From: Circinella umbellata
Taxonomy: Eukaryota; Mucoromycota; Mucoromycetes; Mucorales; Lichtheimiaceae
DNA: 64,000 nucleotides
Assembly (NCBI GenBank): GCA_025093555.1
Contig: JAIWNF010000004.1
Coordinates: forward strand, 992,001-1,056,000
Direction: 5' to 3'
Part shown: positions 50,401 through 64,000 of the stretch, piece by piece
How the letters are laid out: every line of letters begins with the position of its first letter
Numbering within the stretch: position 1 is the first letter of the stretch
Notes under the pieces: model-generated
Seen by the model: the letters and a program-made list of their open reading frames with translations, nothing else
What the model was told of the DNA's origin: nothing
Database searches by the model: none
Made by a program: the position numbers and the translations under genes

Positions 50401-52965
50401 TCATGTTTAGTTAATTGTTAATAAAACAATGTATAGTAGCATACTAGACCTAAATACATTCTTACTTAAATAGTATAGATACTTTAAAGAAAAAGGGTTT
50501 ATCTATATAATGCTACTACGCAACAATTATCTTTGCTCCTCCCAGTCAGTAGCGTAGAAACAATCTTTTTATTTAAAGCAGAGTTTAACATATAAGCACT
50601 CAATTTATAGACCTATACAGTACAAGCTAAATAACATTATACATCACGCTACTGCAGCACAGAAAAATTATCTATAGATTTAGGTTTTTGATAATCTATC
50701 AAGATGTAACACTATTAAAACTTTCGAGTTATGTTGTTGAATTGTGGTCTCTTTTTATTGGAGACAAAGTATAACATTATTATATATAGAAAAAAGAGCC
50801 GATACAAATTCAAAGCTTTTAGTAAAGAAGAAAAGCTATGTGGAGTTGTGTAATATCACAGTGAATTCGTTCTGTTATGATGAAAACAACGAATAAGAAT
50901 GAGAAAAAAAAGTGAAGAGTAATACTACCAAGCTAACGGGGTTATACCGTATTATTGTGATAAAATATATTATTCTAGAGCTTCCTCTTCTGAAGTTAAT
51001 TCGTTGCTGCCGAAATATTATTTAGATGGCTAGTAAAAATGTCAATAAGTTACAATGGTATCAAGGGAATAGAAACTCAATAAAATAAAGCTCTTATATT
51101 GTTTATTCAACCATTTGATACCAAAAAATTGTACATTGTTTTATCTTCTATAGAAAGCGTACGTAATATTACTATAAAAAGTGGAATATGAATCTTTCTT
51201 TATTATATGGTATTCTAACCAGTTGGGCAATTGAGCTGAATGAAAATAATAATCTTCTTTAGAGTTTCTGAGACATATATAAATATAAGATTTACTGGGC
51301 CGCATACAACAATATATAACAGAGTTTCCAAGAGAGATCATAATCATAAAATCCAGAGTAGTATATTGACGTAGCTGGTATTGACTTCCCATTACAAGCA
51401 TGTATTAATATGGAGAGCTGATTTTAAGAGAAAAGCATGATATCTAATATAAAATTGATTATGAAATTTTCCCTATCCGTTCCCACCTCACCGTTGTTTT
51501 ACTTTTATAAGGTAGAGAAACTAATTCATCACTTACTACAGATTAGGCAGTAGGATATTATGTAAGTATGCCAATATTTATTCTGCTGTAATTTTTTTTC
51601 AATGAGTAAAAATTGTCGTTTTGATCCATAAAACGATGTATATTACAAGCCGATAAAGGCTGTTGTATACCGCCAATAACTTAAGATCTCTAACTGGGGG
51701 GGGGGGTTAATAAGGAGGAGGAATTAAATGTTATTTTTCCCCTATACATTAAACCGGACGAAGTAACAAATGCTGATATTGCTTCCCAATTATGTAAAGT
51801 ATCAAAAATAGTCATTTTCATTACTAATTCAAAACATGTACCAATTCACAAGAATTAGAGTGTGTAGAAGTGAAGAGTGGTCGATCATCATATTTCGTTT
51901 AACAAGTTGTTGAACTCTTGTATAACTTTTGTCTATTATCAAAATAAATCAGGACTTGTGATGATAATCTTTTATAGACGTCTGATGATACGGTTACAGT
52001 TAAGCAACCACTCTTAATATCGCTTACCATATGATAAAAAAATTACAAATCTTTTGATTGTTGTGGTATATATCATTGATAATGAACGAGAAACATATAA
52101 AGTCATGTGAATCACACAGATAAAAAAAGAAGTGCTTTTGGTTGTAATAATAAAATTATAATTGATGAGGTTTGGAACAAAGTGACAGCAATCGTATAAG
52201 TACCATTACAAGGCATTTGATCATAAGTGCTGTTTTTAAACAAATGATTATATTTAAAATAGTTGTTTTTTATTTCTTTGATTGATAATAACTTCATTTA
52301 GACAAAAGTATATAAAGCTTCTGTCACTTTATGTAAGTATTGGTGGTACGCATATTATTATCACTGCCATTATATACAATAAGTGATTATGAAAATAAAA
52401 GTGTAAAATAATGATATACTTGTTATATGCAGAAATAAAGAGTTGGAAATAAGCAAAGTTTATAAAACATGGTAGTATGAATTGAATTGTTGTTGTTTCA
52501 ATTATACAGATGTATTCCTATACGATGTTAATTCTTTCCTCCTCAACACATTGACTTTGTAATTTATAACATAAAATCTTTGTGTAACAAAAAAATCTAT
52601 CCCCTTATTCAGCATCATCAGATCATTTTTTCATTGGTGGAGAGGTTATTTGGGCGTCACAGTAAAAAAAATACATATATTATAGGCTTGAATAATATTT
52701 CAACAAGTGCAAAAAAAGTGAGCAATTTTTTTTCTTTTATATATTCAACACCACATACACACACAGCGCAACTTTTTTTTTTTTTTTTTTTGCACTGGTT
52801 CCCACTTTTTTTTTCTTCTTTCTGCTTTTATTATTATTTTTCTCCCTCATAATCTCGATCGTGTGGTTTTTTTTTCTTGTATAAAAAATAACCAAACAAT
52901 TAGGAACAGTATCTAATATAACACAGCGAAATAACAAAAAAAAAAAGAGGATTTTATTATTGAAA
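47434..52965. other. gene desert of about 5.5 kb
   Basis: The longest stretch without a gene. It is AT-rich, with many short open frames (for example 47,962-48,258; 49,852-50,067; 51,141-51,401; 52,580-52,852), none carrying motifs, splice partners or repeat-family signatures that I can name. A run of eleven G sits at 51,696-51,706. The left end should hold the promoter of the zinc-cluster gene. The last 200 bases are T-rich and C/T-rich and form the probable leader of the RRM gene. Confidence 0.55.
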
Positions 52966-55900
52966 ATGGCCCAGGATGATGTCGAAATGAGAGAAACCCC
53001 AAACACATCACAATCTAGTGTTGTTGATGATTTCTTGGCGGCATTATTTGCCAGTCGTCCAACAGCCAAAGAACAAGAAAAAAATAAATCATCGGACGAG
53101 CCAAAACAAGTAGAACAAGTTATTGAACAACCTCCGCAAGAGCAATCAAAACAACTCTCTTTCCAAGAAAATAATAATGAAAGTATTATATCAAATGGAG
53201 TAGGCGTGAAACGAGACCGTACACCTGATGAATTTGATGAATATGAGATGCTTTCTAAGCGCAAACATGGATCTCGTGCAACAGACCAAGAAAATTATCA
53301 TGGCGGTGGTATTAGTAGTGGTATTGATCATACGAGTGCAAAGTTGAACACAGATAAACATACTACGTATAATACAGATAGCTATATACCTATCTCTTCT
53401 TCTAATGCTACCATGAATGGTAATAATAATAACTCTGCTGCTGCTAGTTCTTTTATGACGAAAATGATTGATAATAGTAGTTTTGTTACACCTAATGTAA
53501 GGGTGGCCGAAGAAGCAAGAAGTAATGTTGATAGTGGTTATAGTATAAATGCCACAAATAATATTATTACTCCTTCTAGTACTACTAGAATGCCTGTTAC
53601 TTCACCTAATCGTTTCGAGCAGCATTCTATTCAAAGGAATCGTGATCAAGTGATACCTGATGCGCGCATGGTTGTTCGGGGATTGCCCCACGGTTCAAAG
53701 AAGCGCGAAATCCTGGATTATTTTAGCAAATATGGAACTATCCTTGATGCATACTTTAAAGATACTGCTGGTTTTATACAATTTGCTACGCGTGAAGCAT
53801 GCATGGAGGCTTATCTAGCTGAAAACGGAAACTATTTTCGTGGTTCGCAACTTGGTAATGTATCTTATTCTAAAATATCATTTATCACATTACGATTTCA
53901 AATTGAAACGAAAGAAAAAGTTTGTGGACTTCCTCCTATTCTACTCCTTCACTTCTTTCCCTTTTATTTGATTTACACAATAACGCAAGCACCTCTTTTT
54001 TTTTTTTTACTTTTTCAAGTTCTAATCGATTTTTTTTTATTTTTATTTTTTTTCTTGCACTTATTTTATATATATCTTTTTTTTTGTTCGTGAAAATTTA
54101 TGTATGAAAAAAATCAATCAATCTGTTATCACTATTATATTATTCAGACCTTAGTTTCTCTGGACCAAGGCGGCGTGATCCGAAATCACGACGAGGAGTA
54201 GGAGGAGATGATGGATATCGTCCTACATCATCTGTTCGAGGAAGCAAGGGATTTCAAAATGAAAACAGATCTACACGAAAACCTGATGAATATAAGGCTG
54301 ATCGTTATAGAGACAGCAGCACCGACAGCAATAATAGACGTTACAAGGCTTATCCTACTTCTCCTTCTAGTATTACTTCGTCTACAAACGAGGATTATCG
54401 AAGCAGCAGTCCTCAACGTTCGCGTCGTTTTACAGACAGCCATGAAAATATAAGCAATGTGGATTCTTATAATGATAGGAGGCAGGCTTCCCCTGCTCGT
54501 ATGGGTAGTCGCTCAAACAACAATAGAAATGCGGGTATTAATATGGGAAGAAACAACCGATCGAGTGGAAGAGGAATTGGTAGAAATGAAGACGTTGGAA
54601 GTAATAGTAATGTTTTGGATCGAAGAACTTGGGATGACCATGACAGCGGTCGATCTTCATCAGTGCGAGGGAATGATCGTTACCATCAAAGTTTGCCGAG
54701 GCATGATATTTATATATCAAAGCATGATACACATGTACCAAAGCACGATACCTATCGTTCATCTGCTGGACATCATCAACATCACCAGCATAGTCAGGCC
54801 CCTATTGCTGCTGTTAGTACTGTTAATACCGGTACAATGGCAAATAGTTATCAACAACAACCTCATCAAGCTTTACCTCAAGAAATGGGCAGACAAGCTC
54901 CTGTAGCGCCAACACCCGGAATGATATTACCGAAACGATCTGGAAATGAGATACCAATAGTCCAAATAGTGGCCTGGGACAATGTGAGCTCGAGTTATAC
55001 TGATTTTATTGAGAGATCTTTTAGAGTTCAACGTATTTCTATAAATACGTTGCATTTACGATATGGCCAGATTAGCCGAGATGAAGTTGTGTCTCATTTA
55101 ATTATGGAAGGAGTTAGAGCACTTCTCGTTGTTGATAATGCAAAACAAGCTCAAGGGAGAATTTATTTACAAGTATTTGAACCCAATGAAGAAGCGGGTG
55201 ATGGAAGTGTTCGATTTGATGGTAATGACAGAAAGAAGAAAAAAAAACTTTTTTTTTGTTGGGTTTTACTTTTAACTATTCATATTATTTTGGGAATCGT
55301 TTTGTTTTTATTTTCTGTGTAATTAGAATATGACAGCATCTCAGTTGAAGATGCAATTGCTGTGATACAACGTAGTGTGGCTCAACAAGAACAACGACGC
55401 AAGCAACAACAGGAACAGCAAAACTTGTCCCAAGCTCCTATACAGCAGCACGTTCAAGCCTCTGTTCCGCAATCATCTTATGCTGCACCGCGTCAACCGG
55501 CAGTAGCAGTAGGATCAGCAGCACCAGCTCCAGTATCTATGCCAGCTATTGATCCAAATACGTTATCGTCTCTTATTGGTTTGGTTAAGGGTATGATGCA
55601 GCAACAGCAACCACAACAGCCGCAACAAACATATACACCTTTGATGAATAATCCTCCTGCTCCTGTTCAACCTCAATCAATTCTTTCTAATCCTGCATTT
55701 GCGAATATTCCCCCTGCTCTATTAAATTCACCTGCAGTACAACAATTGTTAGCTTCTATGAATCAACAACCAGTACAGCAGGCAGGTCAATCTCCAGTAC
55801 CTGTGACTAAGACCCCTGTGGTTACATCAACACCATTGAGTAGTAATGTGGGTGCTACACCGTACCTCCCTCCCACGACACAAGCTGAATCTTCATATTA

Positions 55901-56312
55901 TGGTAATAATAATAACAATAATTATTCTCAACATATATCACCGCAGCAATCGAAAGCAATGGCGCATCCACAGCAACAACAGCAAACTAGTGGTGATTAT
56001 GCCTCTTCCACTTTTAAAGATTTTCCTCAACAATCGAGTGTAGGTGAAAATACTACCAGTGGAGGATTATCAACATCGCCATATCAAAAGAATGGAACGA
56101 ACACTGCAACTCCTAATGGATCTACTTCTGCTGAACCTACCGTGTCAACGATTAGTAGTGGCGGAACTGCTTCAGCAACAAATGGTAATAATAATAGTAA
56201 TAATAATAACAATAATACCCTAAGTAATTTGCCTATTGGTGACATTCTCGATAAGTTACAAATGTTTTCTCAGCAACAACAACAACAAGCACCAGTACCT
56301 CAACGACAATAG
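52966..56312 (+). CDS. RRM protein with NCOA5-like domain
   Basis: Probable nuclear RNA-binding protein. Three exons join in frame: 52966-53854, 54148-55221 and 55327-56312, giving 982 residues. The RRM lies at about 234-297: RMVVRGLPHGSKKREILDYF holds the RNP2 strand, and TAGFIQFATREACMEAYL is in the RNP1 position. Exon 2 carries an Arg/Ser/Asp-rich tract (RRRDPKSRRG, SSSPQRSRRF), like splicing-associated proteins. A second folded domain at about 566-670 (IPIVQIVAWDNVSSSYTDFI, RVQRISINTLHLRYGQISRD, HLIMEGVRALLVVDN and YLQVFEP) resembles the anticodon-binding-like fold of human NCOA5. The C-terminal 300 residues are Gln/Pro/Asn-rich. Exon 1 runs open past the donor into a long T-rich frame, so the splice at 53,854 was chosen because it restores the RRM end and the downstream frame. 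The exact function is unknown. Confidence 0.87.
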
Positions 56313-56715
56313 GTTTGCATATATATATATATTGTTTTCCTTGGCATTCCCCATATATATATATATATATATTTCATATTATTATCGAAACTGAGGGGAA
56401 ACTTTATACGTTTACACCTGTAAATAATAATAAAAATGAAACTTCCTTTGTAAAAATATCGACTCTTATTCTTTTGTTTTGTTTATCAGAGCAAAGGGCA
56501 TCACATATAGGCAATAAGAAAAGAGAGTGAGAAAAGAGAACGGAAATGAATTTGGTTTACTGAGAAATGCAATAGGTACGTACATGTTTATTTCGAGAGA
56601 AATTGAAAAAAAAAGATGGATTTGAGAGAAGGAAATTTAAGGAGAGAACGAGACAAAGAGAATGCAATTTTTTTAAATCAAAGGTGGGAAAAAGGGATTT
56701 TCATGATGAAATTAT
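56313..56715. other. convergent 3' flanks
   Basis: Short spacer between the stops of the RRM gene and glucose-6-phosphate isomerase, which face each other. It contains two (AT)n runs (about 56,320-56,332 and 56,352-56,372). No coding signal is seen. Confidence 0.6.
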
Positions 56716-60685
<3,970 letters not shown>

Positions 60686-61396
60686 CTACTGACAATCTCC
60701 ATCGTGATGATTATCCAGCGTTCGACAACTAGTGCAATATAGATGGTAAACGCGAACATTAGTTGGTAATAGATGTCGATGATGTTGTTGATCCATAAGT
60801 TGTGTAATTGATAAAAAAGGTGGTAAGATCCTTCGAACAATCACTGTTGCTGTTCCATTATATAAGCCTGAAACATCATCTGTATCAAGTACCACATCTA
60901 CCACTCCTTGTTTTTCTTCCTCATCCAAATTATCCAAGTCATAATAAGTATCGCTGCTTTGAGGTCCTCCCTGAATATCATCATCCTGTTCATTAAATTC
61001 ATCAAACAGCATTTCTTCAACTTCTTGTTGTCTATCTAACGGCAAATCAAATATTGGATAAGCAATATAAATCACGTCTGAACGAATGTTTAATAATGGT
61101 AAAATGACACGATTGCCGTAACGAATTCCATGTTTCAATGCTTTGTTGAAGATTTTATCATTAATAAACAATACTTCTAAAATAGTTGGATTACTGTTTT
61201 CATTGTTACTGTTTTCATGGTAATTAACAGATCGAATAGCACTTGTGAATTGTTTACCACCAAACTGACTTCAAATATAGTTATAAGCTCGTTTCAGCTC
61301 TACTTGATCTCCAAAGTTGAATAATAACGATTCACAACTTTTTGATAATTGCCAACGAGGAATATAGGAAGAATTATCAACACCAGGAAGGGACAT
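60686..61396 (-). pseudogene. unrecognised protein, frame broken by a TGA
   Basis: From ATG at 61,396 the frame runs 41 codons, meets TGA (61,273-61,271), and then stays open to TAG at 60,686. It would give 236 residues if uninterrupted. The composition is protein-like on both sides of the stop: IPRWQLSKSCESLLFNFGDQ before it; SQFGGKQFTSAIRSVN, PTILEVLFINDKIFNKALKH, RYGNRVILPLLNIRSDVIYI and AYPIFDLPLDRQQEVEEMLF after it. The C-terminus has a YCTSC pair and a late Cys. I cannot name the family. Possible explanations are a recent nonsense mutation, a base error, or a very small intron: GTAGAG to TCAG, 39 nt, would remove the TGA and keep the frame, but it is shorter than every other intron here. 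No in-frame ATG follows closely, so a downstream restart is unlikely. The start lies 591 bases from the divergent beta-COP start. Confidence 0.6.
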
Positions 61397-61987
61397 TGCT
61401 TTTTTTTTATGAACTATGAAGAAAGAGAAATAAAAGATGGCTGTATTGTTGTTTATTGAAAACAGTGTGTGTGAAAGAGAGAAAGGGAGAGAGAAAGTTC
61501 AATAAGATAAAAAAAGGTGTTATTCCAGAAATGGTGGAATCAATTATTAGCATATTTAGAGAGAGTATTTAAATTTGATAAATAATATGAAAAGTATGTA
61601 GGTGATTCATTAATAAGTAAACAAGCTTTGGAGGTATATTTAATGCATGATATAATCTCTTTTTATTTCTGTGAAGAAGAATGGAACAAAAGCAATTGAC
61701 TAAGATTTATATCCCGCCCAATTATGTTGCGTGGAGTAGAGAAATAGAGGTCCAACTCGCTTGTTCAACGTGTTCCTTTCATCGTCGTTGTTACAAGGGC
61801 AATTCGGTTTTTCTATATTACACTCCCTTAAGTTTTGAACGCAGAAACACGAAAAAAAATTATATATATTCAACAGTACAATCGCTAAACATTAATAGCG
61901 AAATATATATATTTATAAACAGTTAAAAGCTCTACAAAATAACCTTAATCATTCAACCTATCAATAACCAACACTTATTATAACATC
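61397..61987. other. divergent promoter region
   Basis: Spacer between two diverging start codons, the unrecognised minus-strand gene and beta-COP. It contains GA-rich and A-rich tracts next to the minus-strand start. An ATG-led frame at 61,681-61,926 sits in the beta-COP upstream region and shows no family features. Confidence 0.5.
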
Positions 61988-64000
61988 ATGGCAACCACAG
62001 ACCTTTGTTACACTTTGGTTCATCAAGATGACGCGACTGAACAACCTACTTTGCAAGATTTTCAACGAGCTCTCGAAAAAGGATCCGATGAAGTTCGTAT
62101 TCAAACCATGCAAAAGTTACTCATCATCATGTTGAACGGGGATCCTATGGAAAAGCTTTTGCTTCATGTGATTCGTTTTGTTTTACCATCCAAGAATAAA
62201 CAGCTTAAAAAGCTGTTGCATTTTTATTGGGAAATTTGCCCAAAGACCAAACCTGATGGGAAACTTAAGGAAGAGTTTATTCTTGTGTGGTAAAGTTATT
62301 TTTAATATAATAGATATACGTTTTATTATGAGATATCAACAACAACAACAATAATAATAATAATGATAATAATAAATTTCTATAGTAACGCGTTAAGAAA
62401 CGATTTACAACATCCAAATGAATATATACGTGGTGCTACACTTCGATTTTTGTGCAAGATCCGTGAAGCTGAAGTTTTAGAACCATTAATCGCTTCTGTT
62501 AGAGCTTGTTTGGTAAATACTAATAGAAAAAACAAGATAACAAAACAAAAAAAAATATTGGATGAAAGAATATAACATATATCAATATAAAAAGTTACTT
62601 CTTTTTTTTTCTATATGAATGTAGCTAACAAAAAAAAACTATCATATAGGAACATCGTCATTCATATGTTCGTAAAAATGCAGTATTTGCTATTGGATCG
62701 ATTTATCGTCATTTTGACTTTTTGTTCCCTGATGCACCAGAAGTGATCCAAAACTTTTTGGCTGGTGTAAGTAAATAAATGGATATATATATATATATAT
62801 ATCTATAAGCTTAGTATAGATAGGAATAGTTATAACTGAACTATATTTTTTATTTTTATCTTTCACAGGAAGCTGACATGTCATGTCGTCGTAATGCCTT
62901 TGTTGTATTATGTAATATTGATCGACCTTTAGCTGTTGAATATTTGTTACAAGTATTCCCATTGGTTCCTCAATTTGATGAATTGCTTCAACTTGCTGTT
63001 CTCGAATTGATTCGCAAAGATAGCAAGGCTAATAGTGTCAACAAGGTTTGTCATTGTATTTGTTTTATTATCTTTTATGTATATTCGTAATCGAAGGTGG
63101 ATGTAATAATGTATTTTATGATTATATATTAGGGCGCTTATATTCGTTGTGTTTCTGAATTATTGACTGCTGCTTCGCACTCTGTTAAATATGAAGCTGC
63201 CAATATTCTCATGGTACTCACTTCCAATCCAGCTGCTGTTAAGGGTAAGAATTTTTTTTTCTTCAAAAAGAAATGGAAGTGGAGGTGTGTAATTAGGTGT
63301 TTAATAAAATATGGATCATTTATTTATTTTTTAATTTTTATCATACAGCTGCTGCCACATGTTATATCGATTTGGTTGTCAAGGAAAGTGACAACAATGT
63401 CAAGTTGATTGTTTTGGATCGTTTGGATAATTTACTTTCTAAACAAGATCGTATGTTGGATGATCTTGTTATGGATATTTTACGTGTTCTTTCCAGTCCT
63501 GATATTGATGTTCGTCGCAAGGCTTTACGTATTGCCATGTCCTTGGTCTCTTCTCGCAACGTACAAGAAGTTATTCTCTTCCTTAAAAAGGAATTGGTCA
63601 AGACTCACGATCAAGAATATGAAAAGAATACCGAATATCGTCAATTATTAATCCAGTCCATCCATTCATGTGCTGTTAAATTTTCAGAAGTTGCAGCTAA
63701 TGTTGTTCATGTTTTGATGGAGTTCTTGGGCGATTCCAACAATCCTTCTGCTGTGGATGTCGTTTCTTTTGTTCGTGAAGTCATGGAAAAATTCCCAGGC
63801 TTACGTCGTTCCGTTTTGGACAAGTTGTTGGAAACATTTATGGATATGAAATCTGGCAAGGTATTCCGTGGTGCACTTTGGATTATTGGTGAATATTGTC
63901 AAGATGCTCAAGAAATTGATGAAGCATGGCAACAAATTCGTTCGGCTCTTGGTGAGATTCCTATTTTGGCTTCCGAACAACGATTGTTGGAATCAGCCGA
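61988..64000 (+). CDS. SEC26: coatomer subunit beta (beta-COP), 5' part
   Basis: Core subunit of the COPI coat, which buds vesicles for Golgi-to-ER and intra-Golgi transport. Six exons in the window join in frame: 61988-62289, 62386-62512, 62650-62766, 62869-63045, 63133-63244 and 63349 to the window end, giving about 495 of an expected 950 or so residues; the gene continues beyond 64,000. The sequence is the adaptin-like helical-repeat N-terminal domain. Diagnostic blocks: [20 protein letters not shown] then [90 protein letters not shown] and [11 protein letters not shown]. These match beta-COP rather than adaptins or gamma-COP. The first-exon donor splits the Cys codon in ILVCNALRN, which confirms the join. 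No sign of decay is seen. Confidence 0.95.

Noticed and set aside
61681..61926. ATG-led 81-codon frame before beta-COP
   Set aside because: It lies in the promoter region, ends before the beta-COP start without an in-frame splice, and has no recognisable domain.

Overview
The window looks like nuclear DNA of an early-diverging filamentous fungus, most likely a mucoralean (Mucoromycota). I infer this from strongly AT-rich sequence, genes with many short GT-AG introns (about 50 to 160 nt), CT-rich tracts just before start codons, and a gene set (beta-COP, SGT1, NGG1/ADA3, a GIN4/HSL1-type kinase, a Zn2Cys6 factor, an F-box/LRR protein) that is fungal. No species can be named from the sequence alone.

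Layout. Bases 1-19,590 are gene-poor. They hold a four-exon Cu/Zn superoxide dismutase, a decayed allantoate-permease-type MFS transporter, an F-box/LRR gene, one tRNA-Lys(UUU), and about 2.2 kb of repeat debris at 14,977-17,107. That debris is a 3' fragment of a chromodomain-bearing Ty3/gypsy retroelement lying between inverted copies of a 21-bp minisatellite. Bases 19,591-31,981 are gene-dense: an alpha-arrestin trafficking adaptor with two PPxY motifs, SGT1, a nine-exon biotin-dependent carboxylase alpha-type subunit, a low-complexity orphan protein, and a TTC27/EMW1-type TPR protein. Bases 33,726-47,433 are all minus strand: NGG1/ADA3 (nine exons), a 13-exon septin-type kinase and a Zn2Cys6 regulator. 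Bases 47,434-52,965 are a second gene desert. Bases 52,966-64,000 hold an RRM protein with an NCOA5-like domain, glucose-6-phosphate isomerase, an unrecognised gene broken by an in-frame TGA, and the 5' half of beta-COP (SEC26), which runs off the window.

No operon-like or gene-cluster logic links the genes. They are independent housekeeping and regulatory genes: redox defence, ubiquitin-linked trafficking and SCF function (arrestin, F-box, SGT1), SAGA chromatin regulation, glycolysis and COPI transport. I joined exons by hand and checked reading-frame phase across every junction. All joined models end in frame, which supports them, but no transcript or database comparison was possible.

I found no convincing new biological system. 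The observations most worth a second look are the 21-bp minisatellite whose inverted copy differs by exactly one unit, the premature TGA at 61,271-61,273, and the carboxylase with an atypical biotinylation motif and no visible mitochondrial leader.
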